This document shows positions 11,891 to 23,903 of a stretch of DNA of 64,000 nucleotides, one piece after another. The notes under the pieces are model-generated. The model searched no databases. It was not told where the DNA came from and was given only the letters and a program-made list of their open reading frames with translations. Source of the stretch: Pyxicephalus adspersus (taxonomy: Eukaryota > Chordata > Amphibia > Anura > Pyxicephalidae); contig NC_092860.1 of NCBI RefSeq assembly GCF_032062135.1, positions 128,298,625-128,362,624 on the forward strand. The letters are read 5' to 3'. Made by a program: the position numbers and the translations under genes. Positions within the stretch are counted from its first letter, which is position 1. The number at the start of each line of letters is the position of its first letter.

Positions 11891-13559
11891 ACACACAACT
11901 ATTAGGAGAGAGTAATTACACAGGAGCAATGGAAGCTTCCTTTAGTGACTAATTTGTGCCCTGATAAGGAGACATTACCCGCACTACTGCCTCTGGTTAT
12001 GTATGCCCTAACAAATTAGTACTAAGGATTGTATTTATGTTAATAATGCATGTTTGTGTCAATAGATGATCAATGTGTTTTACACATTTTAGATTCCTTG
12101 GATGGTTGAGTATAACTGTAGATTCAGGACTCACAGACAGGGAAAATATATATATACTATACTATACTATCATTTATTCAAATAATAAAATAAAATACAT
12201 TTTAAATTTTAGATATTGAATACATATATATAAATATACATACATACACATACATCTACATTAACATAAAAAATTGAGTGATAACTTTGGAAAACAAAAC
12301 CTGCTGTAAGTATAATATCCACATGATCAGACTTTGCTATTATTAGGTTGACATTTAGATTTTCTTTTCTTTCTTACACTATGTTACATTGTGTTACCAT
12401 ACATATTTGACCTTAAAAAGGACAAGGAAAAGAAATACTACACTAATGAAAGCTAATATTCAGCTGCATGATTAGTGACATGAATCTAGATTAGTTTGTA
12501 TCATTCAGTATGTTTTAATTGTGCTTTGTACAGGATGTTGCCATTTTTTTCACTGCAAGGTATAACGCACCAAAGATTGTTTCATTTATCTGCGGAAAGA
12601 AAATAGCTACGGAAACTACAACAATACCTATCCAGGCACATTTGCTATTATACTTTATCTTTATTTTGTGAAAACATTCTATTTATGCATCAGCAACAAG
12701 TCTGGTGATAATGGATGACTTTTGTGGTCTTGCTGCGTTATAAAAAATGTAAACTACACAAACATGGTTACGGGTAGAAAATCTGCTGATGACTGGACTA
12801 CCACGCTGAATATTGATGTGAAGAGCATACAGTTCCAACAGTGGTAAATTCATAATCCCTCATATAAAATCTACACATGAAACAGGAGTTTCTCCTACTG
12901 ATATCCATCAGCTAAAGGGATCATTTTCCTGAGGCTGAGAAACTTCTGTGCATCTGAAAACTAGATACGCTTTACTTTTCAATCAGTAAACAGTGTATAA
13001 GTGTAATACAACACAGTCTGCTTCATGCAACTAATATAATTACATGAGTTTATTTAAGCAGAACTCCACGTAAGCAGCTAATTATACTATTAAAATACAT
13101 ACATATAAATTGTCGTGCTTGGGGAAAAAACACTAATAATTCTGGTGAGTCATTCATGTTACCAGATAGCATCACCATGTTAACAACTTTAAATTTCCCC
13201 ACTGCGATTAGGCAATTAAGCTTGGTCACTGACCTTCCTCTTGCCTGTTGTTTTGACATTAGAAAAAAAAAAGAATTGGTATGATGGTGGAGGAATCAGT
13301 CAGCCTATTCTACCTTAATGTTAGACTGACAGCACTAGGAAAATCAGAAAAGCCCCAGATGTACTATATATATAATATCTAATTACCTATTTTATTTAAT
13401 ACACAACTAAAAATGTGTGATTATTTGATTATGTGACCAATGCATTAATCATATCTATTTTGTATGCTGGTGAATATGCAATACAAAGTTGGAAGTTAGT
13501 AAGTGCTGTTCTGTTCTATGGAGAGGGGAGAACACCCCAATGTACACTTCTCCCTTTAT
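11891..13559. other. Unassigned AT-rich sequence
   Basis: No gene or dispersed repeat is recognised. A short ATACT tandem run lies at 12158-12171. At 13223-13235 the sequence TGGTCACTGACCT forms a near-perfect inverted hexamer of the nuclear-receptor IR1 type, which could be chance. Confidence 0.3.
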
Positions 13560-13699
13560 TTTATTGCGGCCGTTCAATGTCTGTCGTTTATGCATCCATC
13601 AGGTCAGTTGAATGAACAACTTTGGGCTTCCTCTGTACACATGAAAAGCCCGACTTGTTAATATTGGGCAACAATCATCTGACGTGTCTACATAGCCTG
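13560..13699 (-). mobile_element. Fragment of the TAGGCTA-family DNA element
   Basis: On the minus strand it starts CAGGCTATGTAGACACGTC and continues with TTGCCCAATAT, resembling the left ends at 7213 and 39778. It includes a GCCCAAAGTTGTTCA block as in the 7213 copy. The other end is not seen. Confidence 0.5.
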
Positions 13700-14083
13700 A
13701 CATGAATGTTCACTGTCTTAACAGTTGCTGGTTTCTTTGCAGGCCCTGATTTTCATAATGGTGTTTTCAAGGTCGGCTCAGACAAGGTGTTAATATTCTG
13801 TTTATATTGTGTACAGAAAAGCATAAAATATGAAAGACTTCATTTGAAAAATGTTCATACTGAGGTATATATGTCACTCTGAGACTCATTTCTATCAAAG
13901 TTTATACCACCTTTCAGGGCCACAGGGTGAGGCATCTTTAATTGCTTTATTCTATTTGCAAATGGCACCTATAGCCTCTGTGTTACCAGTGTGCAGCTTT
14001 GCTGAGAGCTGCATTACTGTAGCTGATGTGATGCATCTCCTGGGTCTTCCACTTCACCCTGTGCATCATGCTTTGAGATGTAG
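13700..14083. other. No feature recognised
   Basis: A short frame at 13851-14090 has no recognised domain. No repeats are matched. Confidence 0.3.
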
Positions 14084-14284
14084 GGCCTGATTTATTAAAG
14101 CTCTCCAAGACTGCAAAAGATAATAAAAACACTTTTATTAGTGAACGTGGGGGTTCCAAAACACCTGGAATGGATCAGTTCCAGGATTGAAAACATTTGC
14201 TAACAAATAGCAAATCCATTCCAGGTTTGCTGGATCACCTAGGTTTACTGATGAAAGTGGATTCTCTCCAGCCTTGGATAGCTC
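14084..14284 (-). mobile_element. Palindromic MITE copy 2
   Basis: The left arm GGCCTGATTTATTAAAG is intact. The right arm stops after CCTTGGATAGCTC without the CAGGCCC end. The centre reads in reverse (GGATTGAAAACATTTGCTAA). Confidence 0.8.
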
Positions 14285-15790
14285 TCTATTATTTATTGAG
14301 ATCCAGGAACTCAATATCACCAGGAGATATCAAAACCTGACAAGTTCACAGTAAAAATACTAAAAGTTGTTTCGGGCATCTTGGCTCTGCCTGTGTCTTA
14401 GAAGACCAGAATTGTGTTCACATATGCGATTAGAAGGTGGAAAAGTGACTGCAGGCAGGGGAAGCTGAGATCCTGATTGTCTGGTACCATACCAATGCTT
14501 ATGCTCTGAATGTTGACATTGCTCTACGTTGCATGCAGCTACATAGGTTATTGAGGGCCTTTTTAACGCTAATGTGCTGCCTAATAATTCACTTCATTTA
14601 TAAGTACGTAAACAACACCAACAATTTAGTATCCAACTTAATTGGTTTGACTTCAGAGTAAATTGTGATCCATACACTGAATGCCTTAATGTTAGCTGGC
14701 AATTTTAGAACTAAACTATCTCCATATAAAAAAAAGACAGTTTTAAATGCTATAGTTTAAACATAAAAATATATCTAGATGATAAGTTATCTGTAATTAG
14801 TATATACTTTTAAAATGATTTTAAACTGCAAACACAAACCTAAAATACAATCTATAAAATAAATTGTTACTCCAAAAATCCATAATACAAACTATAAAAT
14901 AAATTGTTACTCAAAATTTTGACTTGACTTGAACAGATGAGGAACTCAGACAGGCTTCTGATTTTAGAACCTTCTTACTGGCTCACTAGAGAGTTAGTTG
15001 TTTTCTGCAATGTGTGTATCAGTCTGAAAGATCTAATTAAATTGTGGTCATGCAGAGCCACTTGGATGTTTGTGTTGCTTAGTGGGGAATAGTTACTGCA
15101 CAAAAGTAACACATTAATGTTCTAAAGGAAACTAATTTATACAGCTAGTTAGCATCATCATACCGATACTTAGAAAGAATACCTAACGTTTTCCAGTGCA
15201 CAGACGAAAGACAATGAACAAAGTTTGTAAATATTCTTAAAAGTACTTTTTATTCTTTAAAGTACTTTTGTCTTACAAAAAGTAAAAGAGTTTTTCTCTA
15301 ACTGTATATTCTGCAATGTAATTTTGTTTTTAAATTTTACAATAATAATTTTAAAAGTCAGGTTTCAGTCTCCAATAACTTTGAGCACTAGGTGCTTATT
15401 CACTTGAGACAACTGCCAATATTGCACTCTCCATTAAAAGCTACATCACACATTTTACAAAACTTTATCCTTGGCAGTGGAGTTGTTTTTTTTTTTTTTT
15501 CACAAGGCATTTTGGTAATATTTTCGTTAGTTTTTTGCTATGACCTGTCTTTCTTTTTTTTGCAGCGCATACAGTTACTCCCTTTTTAAAGTCATGTAAT
15601 CTACTTGTATGGTTATACCATTACCCTAATAAACATATATTTAAGTTACATGGAAAGGAGTTGTCATTTCAATGCATCTGTTGTGAAATTTGTTCTTCAC
15701 AATGTTTTAGATTATGAGGTATTTAAGGGTCTGTGGTAAAGTAATTTACAATATATATTAGATATATACCTACATAAACAAATAATGAAA
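14285..15790. other. Unassigned sequence with a small duplication
   Basis: No gene is seen. ATAAAATAAATTGTTACTC occurs twice within about 40 bp near 14855-14912. Poly-T stretches occur near 15485 and 15553. Confidence 0.3.
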
Positions 15791-15957
15791 ACTCCCCATA
15801 ACTATCATGGATGAACGTGGGTGATCCAGTTGCCTTGAATAGATTTTTAAAAATCCTTTACATATTTTAGATCCAATGTAGGTTTGCTGAATCGCACAGG
15901 TTTACCCATGACAATCTAGCTTCCTTAATGTTGGTGAGACTTTATCAATCAGGCCTA
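15791..15957. mobile_element. Decayed palindromic MITE copy
   Basis: Degraded blocks are recognisable in order: GGGTGATCCAG, TTTTAAAAATCCTTT, AGGTTTGCTGAATC, AGGTTTACCCATGACAA and TTTATCAATCAGGCCTAATG. It diverges much more than other copies, so it is probably old. Confidence 0.55.
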
Positions 15958-16296
15958 ATGTGATGCATAGAACCAATGTTAATGAAAACAGGATGCTAGA
16001 GTCAATTTTGGATCTTTTAATTCCACGCAGATATAAATGTTTGGTTGAAACACTAAGCTTCAGTTTAGTGACTTTAGCACTGGTAAAATTAAGCTTTTTG
16101 TCATTTTAAAATAGTAACCAGTAGCTAAACAAATGTTGTCCAAATGCAAAAGTCTTGTATTCTTTAAATTTCTGAATCTTGGTCTTTCTGTGTATTTATT
16201 CCAGAATTATATAGTTATCCAGCAAAAAAGAAAATCCATGTTTTGTGCAAAAGTTTCCTCTAATAAATACTGATTAGCGCTTCTCTGTTGGATTTG

Positions 16297-16497
16297 GTCT
16301 GATTTATTAAAGATCTTCAAGACTGGAAAAGATAGACTATCATGGGAGAACCCAAGTGATACAACTATGGATTTCCTAGAAATAAATTACAGTTATTTTT
16401 ATTCCTGGACCAGATCCATTCCTAGTTTGCCCTATCACCCTGTTCTCCCACGATAGTCTATCTTGTCCAGTCTTGGAGACCTTTAATAAATCAAGCC
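16297..16497 (+). mobile_element. Palindromic MITE copy 3
   Basis: The arms start GTCTGATTTATTAAAG and end CCTTTAATAAATCAAGCC. This copy has CATGGGAGAAC and CACGATAGTCTATCTTG in place of the usual arm sequences, so it belongs to a different subfamily. Flanks are ATTTG and CGTTG. Confidence 0.75.
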
Positions 16498-17074
16498 CGT
16501 TGTGTAGCGTACCTGGTTTTATATCGGTCCAACTGTCTGACGACAATCTGTAATTAATAAGCTTGCTTTACAGATTCTCTGATCTGTTCCTGACCACATA
16601 TGGCCCCACAGTTTGATGTGTAGGATGTGTGAATCACATAAAAGTATTTTAAAATTGTCCTTACTGTCAGTAAACTTACTTAAAAATATTTGATTTTGAC
16701 TTTCACATTTCTATTTGTTCTCTGTGCCATGGTTTTATCTTGCCTTATATAATACTGAGTGGAGTGGCTTTTTTTATATTGAAGTATGTCCATTACAAAT
16801 CTTACTGTGCAATCTCTGATATAACCAACAAACTATCTAGAGTTTGAATTGTATTCAAGTAGTTTGAACAGTCTTGCCCTGATATGGAGCTACAGGAACA
16901 CAATTACTTTACAGCTCTACTGAACAGTAAATAAAAAAAATCCTATTGTTATTGGCATATTATACATTGATTGGGCTGTATAAAATAATTTAAACACTGC
17001 CTAATACTAAAATACATAAATACAAAAGCAATTAGATGAAATAAATGAAAATGTAACCTCCCTTACCTTGCTGA
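16498..17074. other. No feature recognised
   Basis: AT-rich sequence without an identifiable repeat or coding frame. Confidence 0.35.
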
Positions 17075-17396
17075 GAAGAGTCCAGTGCCTACTAGGATGG
17101 TGCTGAGAAGGGAGGAGGAGAAGATGTTATGTAAATCACAGAGAGTTATAGCTCAGGTTGTTCACTGAATGGTAGCAACTGGCCTACTGACGCTCGTGGA
17201 CAGTCGTGGCTTTGTCTTGGGAGAGGTAAATAAGGGTAAATAAGGGAAATAAGGGTAGCGCGTGGTGTTATGACTCATTTGGACCCATACAAGTTCTAGC
17301 ACACAGGTTGTATACCAAGCAAGATGTTTCGTGTCCAAACAGGACTTATACCAAGTTGGACTTATTCCAAAGCAGACTTATACCGAGGTACCACTG
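17075..17396 (-). mobile_element. One end of a Tigger/pogo-type element
   Basis: On the minus strand the sequence starts CAGTGGTACCTCGGTATAAG, the well-known terminus of Tigger-type Tc1/mariner elements, next to a TA at 17397-17398. Behind it, ACTTATTCC/ACTTATACC motifs recur. The matching inverted terminus is not found to the left, so the left boundary is a guess. A small GGTAAATAA/GGAAATAA tandem stretch lies at 17225-17258. Confidence 0.6.
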
Positions 17397-17398
17397 TA

Positions 17399-18349
17399 TA
17401 ATGCATTTTAAATATAAATATTTAAGATTATAAATAAGATGCTCAGTTTGCAAAGCATGCTTGGCTTTTTAATATGAAAAAACAGCACTGTCTGCATGTG
17501 TTCTGGCAGCTCATTAAATTGGAATGCTGCCATCCCTGAGTTTTTAGAAAGTTCCTTGCTCTAGCATAAAGTTCTACCTGTTGATTCCAAATAGCAAATA
17601 TGATGCTTCTACTTCACATTTCCATGACTAAAACACATTTCTGTAGTTTTAAACATATTAAATAAAATATAATCAAAGCAGTATGGTGTGTATTCAAAAA
17701 CGAATTTTAATTAAAAAATCTGCAAGACAAATGCATGCATTAACATGTTACCCTCCAAAAGCTTTATTGGGTTACAGTGTAGTGTAATATTGTGTAAATA
17801 AAAATAAAAATGTAAATGAGCAAAATCTTTGTTCAGAAAGTTCACCAAACTTGTAAAACACAGATTATGGGCATCTAGTTGTATTGATATAAAAAGTTTA
17901 CCTAAGCTGTATACAACAAGTGTATCTCTGAAAGTGAGGTGACATTCTTGCCTTGAAACACATAAGAATTCAGAAATAAAACTATTTTCAATGTACTGGA
18001 AGTTCATCTCCTCATTGCACGCTAACATGACTTAATCTCTAACTCCAGGTTTCTGCTGCTAAACTGTTTGGGCTTTAAAAAAAGGTGTATCTGTAACAGC
18101 TATTATTTTCCATGTTTTCAGATTCTACGAATAACTGGTGCTTGTTGTATGTTTTTTTCCCATAGTTAACTAGTATTATGTGACACAAACACTAATATTG
18201 TTTTTTTATATAAAGTAGTATTGTTTGCTACCTATTATACAATAACAGCTTACAACAAAGCCTTTTTTAAGCACATGAAACAGTGTGCCTCATAATACAT
18301 ATAATATAGTTTAATACAGTAAAATGTTACTCAATGTATACAGTGACAC
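17399..18349. other. Unassigned AT-rich sequence
   Basis: An open frame of about 105 codons on the minus strand (17711-18028) has no recognised domain and AT-driven composition. It is not called a gene. Confidence 0.3.
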
Positions 18350-18510
18350 ACAACCATCTCAAGGGTTTTCAGCGAATGGCCAAAAAAGAAAAATATCCAG
18401 TAAATGACAGTTTTCTAGACAATATGCTTATCAGAAGGCAATGACCAGACTGGTTCAAGACAAAATAAAGGCAACAGTAACTCAAATAATCATGTTACAA
18501 TTGTATACAT
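18350..18510 (+). pseudogene. Tc1-type transposase fragment, plus strand
   Basis: Nucleotide blocks CAGCGAATGGCCAAAAAAG, ATATCCAGTAAATG, AATGACCAGACTGGTTCAAG and AAAGGCAACAGTAACTCAAA match the N-terminal DNA-binding part of a widespread fish and amphibian Tc1-like transposase. The same blocks appear inverted at about 19680-19765, so these are two opposed copies or an inverted rearrangement. It is broken by stops and short. Confidence 0.7.
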
Positions 18511-18519
18511 TATTACATT

Positions 18520-19766
18520 TTTGTGGCTGTTGTGGCCCCTTTATTAGCTACACCTTGCTAGTACCTTGCAAGTAGTAGTTGCACCCCATTTTACCTGCTG
18601 TGTTTCCTTCATAGCATTCACATGGTGTTGGCAACTTTCTTTTGGGATTTTGGTTCATATTGACATGATAGCATCATGCAGTTGCTGCTCCACAGTTCTT
18701 GTCCCACTTACATTTCTCACCTGGTTGAAAAATACTCCCCTAGCTGCTCTCTCCTCTCCTCCAATGACCTACCAATGACTTCCTCACTCATAACCTCATC
18801 ACACACACAGCTCCAAGACTTTTCTTGAGCTGCCCCAACTCTCTGGAATGGTCTTCATTCACCTATTCTTCTTGCTCCTACTTTCTGCTCATTTAAGAGA
18901 GCACTCAAAACCCATTTTTTTAAACTTGCCTACCCATCATCTTCTGTATTTTGAAACTGTCACTACTTCCCACCACTACATATCTCCCATCCTATTGTGT
19001 GCTAATTCCCCCACCTACTAGATTGTAAGCTCTTCAGGGCAGAGTCTTCTCCTCCTAATGTGTCACTGTCTGTATTCATCTGTCATTTCCAACCCCTATT
19101 TATTGTACAGCACTGCGTAACATGTTGGCGCTATATAAATCCTGTTCAATAATAATAATAATAATTTGTTGGCTGCACATCCATGATGCAAATCCTCACC
19201 ACATCCCAAAGATGCTGTATTAGACTGAGATGTGATGACTGTGGAGGCTACTTGGGTGCAGTGAACTCATTGTCCTATTTAGTATAGAAATTAGTTTGAG
19301 ATAATTTAGGCTCTGTAGCATGGAATGCTTAATTTGTACTAAGGGGCCCAAAGTGTGCCAAGAAAAAATCCCCCACTATTACACCACCAGCATAAACTGT
19401 TAATACAAGGCAGAATGAATCCATGCTTTCATGTTGTTGATTCCAAATTCTGATCCTATCATCTTAATGTTGCAGCAGAAATCAAGACTCATCAGATCAG
19501 GCAATGTTTTTACAATATTCTCTTGCTCAATTTTGGTGAGCCCATACAAATTATAGCCTCAGGTATCTGTTTTTAGCTGACAGGATTGGCGCCCGTGGTG
19601 GTTTTCCTGCTACTGTAGATCTTCTTTAAGGTTCAACATGTTCAACGTCCATTCAAAGATGCACTCCTATTTACCTTGTTGGTAACGAGTGGTTTTTTGA
19701 GTTACTGTTGCCTTGCTAACATCTTAAACCTGGCCATTCTCCTTCGACATCTGCCATCAGAAAAGA
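18520..19766 (-). pseudogene. Tc1-type transposon, minus strand, split by a LINE
   Basis: The left edge CCTTTATTAGCTACACC resembles the element terminus CTTTATTAGGTACACC. On the minus strand the transposase C-terminal region is recognisable, including the block that encodes NEFTV, and at 18650-18690 the equivalent of the last helix region. The sequence AAGGGGCCCAAAGTGTGCCA and GGCAACAGTAACTC blocks (inverted) keep the expected order. An L2/CR1-type LINE 3' end sits at about 18703-19165, splitting the reading. The N-terminal end and right terminus beyond 19766 are missing. Tc1 transposases cut and paste DNA with a DDE catalytic triad. This copy is dead. Confidence 0.7.
18703..19165 (+). mobile_element. 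3' end of an L2/CR1-clade LINE, nested in the Tc1 element
   Basis: The first part is a decayed ORF2 C-terminus, including the frog LINE block CTGCCCCAACTCTCTGGAAT and CACTCAAAACCCATTTTTTT. It is followed by the 3' UTR AGATTGTAAGCTCTTCAGGG and the tail TGTACAGCACTGCGTAA, GGCGCTATATAAATCCTGTT and (AAT)n. The same tail appears at 52195, 53038 and (inverted) 35641. It is 5'-truncated, as is usual for LINEs. Confidence 0.75.
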
Positions 19767-22603
19767 CCAGAAGGCAACCATCTTTTTTGGAAAATTCCAT
19801 GCACATTTTCCATCTACCCCACCCTCCATAAGTATTAGACATGTTTTATTTTTGAAGTGTATGGAACTTTTTCAGGGGTCTTCTGGAAGGTCCATTGATG
19901 TCATGGGTCCTTAATTCTCAAGTTGCAGCAGTGGGCAGTTCTGCAGCACAGAGCATTACTTACACAACCACATTTTGTGCAGCAGTTCTCACCCTCCTCA
20001 TGTTGTAGAGCTTAAATAGGGTTTTTCCCCTTGCAGGTAAGCCATCCAAGCTTGGAGTATATATTAGATCCAGATGTGGTGGATTGAGCTATTTTTAAAA
20101 ATCTAATCATAGCAATTAGCTACGAATGGCATTTCAGGACAACAGTCTACTGCATCAGCACACAAAAACAAGCTTTGGACAGTAAATGTAATGTCTGCAC
20201 ATGAATTCATTGCTGGGAAGAACCCTTTATCTTCAGATAAGTTTTATATTTCATAGAAAAATATTAATTGTCTCTGCTGTAAGGTTTTGCACAATTTATG
20301 CTTTTGTCAAGAACAAATAGCCAGGATTCAATTATACCAGATCTATTCTGAGCCCAGAGACTTATTCACTTGGCTCTTCCCATATCATTTATTTTGTCCA
20401 TGTGTATGATAGGGAGTTGTAAAAATGGATATTGCTTGTAAGGCTCACAATATCATCCTTAAATTGCAATGTAGCTTAAAATGTTCCTTCTCTCTTATTT
20501 GAGAACCCAGAGCACTGAAATGTCTCTCAGCCTTGTGCTCATTTGTCAGCTCTATGAGTTTATCACTCTAGCTTTGTGCTGCTCACGTACTGAATAACTC
20601 TTCTCTATTTTTCCCCCTTCGTGAAGTCTGAATCTATCCCTTCATCTTAAATATCGTATTGCATGCTAAATCCATGTGGCGATTTTTCCAAATCGTGGTT
20701 TAAATTGAAATATGTTTCCCTTTTAATTTTCCTACTAAAATATCTGCTTAACTAGCATAAAACGGACCTTAACCTGGAGATCTAATTTTACTCATTTCCA
20801 TTCTAGACATTCTCACCATTCATCAAATTGCACCGAGTCAGTTTAGATCAGTGACTTTCCTGTACAGTAGCTGATGGTCCGAGGAAATAATTAGGAAAGC
20901 TGCCTTTTAATGTACTGTACATATTAGAATATGCAATGGTGCTGTAAGAGTAATACATTGTCAGACAAGCTGTGCTAATAAGGAAAAGGCAGTGGTGAAA
21001 GTTAGTTGAGTCATCAGCCTGTAGAAGACTGTAAATCTTACCTACTAATTTAGGCTCCAGTGTGCTATTGATGATTAGTTGTACAAGTCAGTCATGGATT
21101 TTGTACTTCTACTGCTACCTTTATAATGTCAGCAGGTTTACACTGAATTTTCTGAACAGAAGATCATTTTGTTGCCATTGTATGGGCAGGTAAGTCAAGA
21201 CTCAGTCCTGCAAACCCTCTAGTAAGTCCTGCAAACCCTCTAGAACTACTGATGCTCCATTTTCCCAGAAATCACACAGGGGGAACATTAAGAACAACAA
21301 TATTTGATTTTACTGTAACAAGGGGCATAACTGGTAATTAGTAATAATAAGTAGCAATAGGCTGTGGGCCCCCATTGGAACCTTGCCTGAATTCTTATCT
21401 CAAGTTACATATATGACAGTTGCATAGCTTGCAACCCTATCCACACACCTTTTTTGCATTGTGTTCCCTTCAAAGTTCTTTATATCCTGTACATTCTCTC
21501 AAGTGCTTGGAAATGCACCGTGGGTCCTGCACTCAGGTTGACATGGCATGTACAAGTCTGCTCTTAATGGACACATAGATATGGATACAGCAGCTGATAT
21601 ATATACATATACATATATTTTACAGGACTCCAAGGTTGGGTCCTGGATGGCAGGTATGTTATGTCCTGTTTTAGTCCCTCTAAAAGGATAAAACAGTCTT
21701 CATACCGCAGGAGATTTTGGCATCCAATAATTACAGTTTTGTTAGTTTTCTTACAGGTCCCCAGGCTTTGAGATAGGGAGAGGTTCTGGGTGAATCTTTT
21801 AGGAAGAAACACCTGTACAGCTGTGCACCCTAAGCCATGTAACAAAATGTACCAACACTATACAGTCTGCATTTCTGTGTGTTCTGGTTGGTATCTTGCT
21901 GAAGAAACTGTAAATTGAAATTGTGTCCTGTGTAATGTGGCTTTCAAGACACCAGTAAATGCTACATTAGGGCAATTTCATGCCCTAATAATCACAGTAA
22001 TCTCACGTTATGATGGGTAAGATTTTGTTATATTATACAGGCACATGCAACACATGACAAATGATTTATAGCAGTAGATTCTTGCCTTTTACCTACTTTT
22101 GTCTTAGACAAAGCTATCTTATATGCACTTAAGTCAGACAACTTGTTTTACTGGAGTATCCAAACTAGTAGAGATTAAATAAGGTGTTCCAATTTATGCA
22201 TATAGGAGGACACTACAATGTCTGGCATAGGACAGCAACAGTGATCAAATAATACATTTTCACATATTTTACTTACTGACATATATTGAATCGATTATTA
22301 CAAAAGAAAAGAATCAGTGAAATGAATGCAATGTGCACTGTAATAAAGTAAAACTGTCCTACGATAGGCTCACTAACATCAGCTTCTACCCTAAACATAC
22401 TCATTGTCCCAATTTTCAGATATGATACATTTCCCATTTAATCCCATCACAATTGCAAATTTCAGATATGTTGCTGCAGGGCATAAGGATGAATTTGGAG
22501 GTAATTCTGTTACATTCACAAAACTAAAATAAAAAAAATATAGACAAGCTGCAAAGTATGAGTAAAAATTCCTTATATGGGAAATAAAGGAGTTGAGAAA
22601 ATG
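19767..22603. other. Unique sequence with a CNE-like block at 20560-21060
   Basis: No gene is recognised. A 93-codon minus-strand frame at 21564-21845 has no domain. The stretch 20560-21060 is of even composition and contains ATTTTACTCATTTCC, GGAAATAATTAGGAAAGC and GTTGAGTCATCAGCC. It looks like conserved noncoding DNA but is untested. A 20-bp block (TCCTGCAAACCCTCTAG) is duplicated at 21207-21243. Confidence 0.2.
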
Positions 22604-22812
22604 GGCCAGCTCTCCAAGGCTGGAAAAGATACACTTTCATCAGTAAACCTGGGTGATTCAGCAAACCTGGAATAGATTTATTAAAGCTATTTGTTTGCTA
22701 TTCGTTTGCAAACAATTTAAATTCTAGATCTTTTCCAGGTTTTCCGAATCACCCAGGTTTACTGAAGAAAATGTATTTTCCCCAGGTTTGGGGAGCTTTA
22801 TTAAATCAGGCC
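22604..22812 (+). mobile_element. Palindromic MITE copy 4
   Basis: The left arm lacks the TGATTTATTAA segment and goes from GGCC straight to AGCTCTCCAAGG. The rest is intact to TTAAATCAGGCC. Flanks AAATG (22599-22603) and CAATG (22813-22817) differ at one base and fit the family target pattern. Confidence 0.8.
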
Positions 22813-23115
22813 CAATGTGTGTGAAAATAATAGCATACATACTGATTCATACTAACTCTAACTAGGGAGAAGTGCTTAAAACTGTTGAACAATGTTTAAA
22901 GAAAATCATGAGACTGAAGATCAGTGAAAATGTCTGGGATTTAGAACCTTAAAAAAGAAGACAGAGAAGATGCACACATCCTGCATACATGTATGTAAGC
23001 CATGGTGGCTTAAAAAAGACAAAATAATTTATTCTACTATAGTAAATGAATATTATGCAGGTGGTCAGGACAGATATGGCATATTCAGTACAATGCTTGT
23101 ATTCTGTTTCCTAGT
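22813..23115. other. No feature recognised
   Basis: A 163-codon frame beginning at 22970 runs into the LTR and is not a gene. Confidence 0.35.
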
Positions 23116-23898
23116 TGTAAGGAACTTACCCGTCCTGCGAGCCCGCGGTGTCCCTGGGGATCCCAGCCACAGAGGGAGACGCCGCTGTAGCAGGCAGCAT
23201 GGCCGAGGCTATTGCTCTGCTAGCAGCTTGTCTTTCTCTGCAGGCGGAGGGATCCGTCCTGGCCAAACTACTGTTCAGCCAGGCAGCATCCCTTGCATCC
23301 CTTCAGATGTGGTTACTGAAAATCCTGCTCTCAGCACTCCTTTGCATGTGCAAAGTAGTGCACGTCCTAGGGGTACTGTGGGAAGAGGTGCGCGTGGTAC
23401 AATGCGTCCCTCTTGTACCCCCCGAGGGTACTCGGCTGCCTCGCCCCGGGGCGGGACATAGTTAGTTTGAATTCCCTGCGGCGCAGGGGATTCTGTTAGT
23501 CTCCTATCAGACGGCGCCAGGTGGCGCAAGGCCATTGGTCACTCTGGCCATTTAAGGAGAGCCCGTCCTGTACACCATTGCCCGCTATAAGCCTCTGTGA
23601 ACTCAGTGTGCTTGGGTGCGTCATTGTGTTGGTTAAGTTTACCTGCTTTTGTCATCTCCATAGTGACCTGGTCTGAAGTTGACTTTGCTTGAACTCTGCC
23701 TGCCCTGACCTCGGATTGTTACTGACCATTCTGCCTGCTGCCAGCCCTGACCTGGGATTGTTCTGGACCTGTCTTTGCCTTACCCTCTTGTACTTTGCTT
23801 GTTTGGATTTAACCCTTGCTGTGCTTTATGACACTGAATAAAGCCTGATTGAAGGATATCTGGAGTTGGTTGTGGTTTGTGTGCCCAGGCGCATTACA
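23116..23898 (+). mobile_element. Intact solo LTR with perfect target duplication
   Basis: It starts TGTAAGGAACTTACC and ends GGCGCATTACA, giving TG...CA. It is flanked on both sides by CTAGT (23111-23115 and 23899-23903), a perfect 5-bp duplication. Promoter-like features are a CCATTGG at 23531 and TTTAAGG at 23551. A polyadenylation signal AATAAA lies at 23837. The first 360 bp are GC-rich, unlike the surroundings. No internal genes remain. The size and 5-bp duplication suit a Ty3/gypsy or ERV-like element. A partial inverted copy is at 50445-50837. The 163- and 105-codon frames inside are not genes. Confidence 0.88.
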
Positions 23899-23903
23899 CT
23901 AGT

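Noticed and set aside
17711..18028. 105-codon minus-strand frame
   Set aside because: No family resemblance, AT-driven composition and no flanking splice or start context that would support an exon.
22970..23461. 163-codon open frame, the longest but two on the plus strand side
   Set aside because: It runs from unique sequence into the GC-rich U3 of the solo LTR and has no domain. LTR sequence explains its length.
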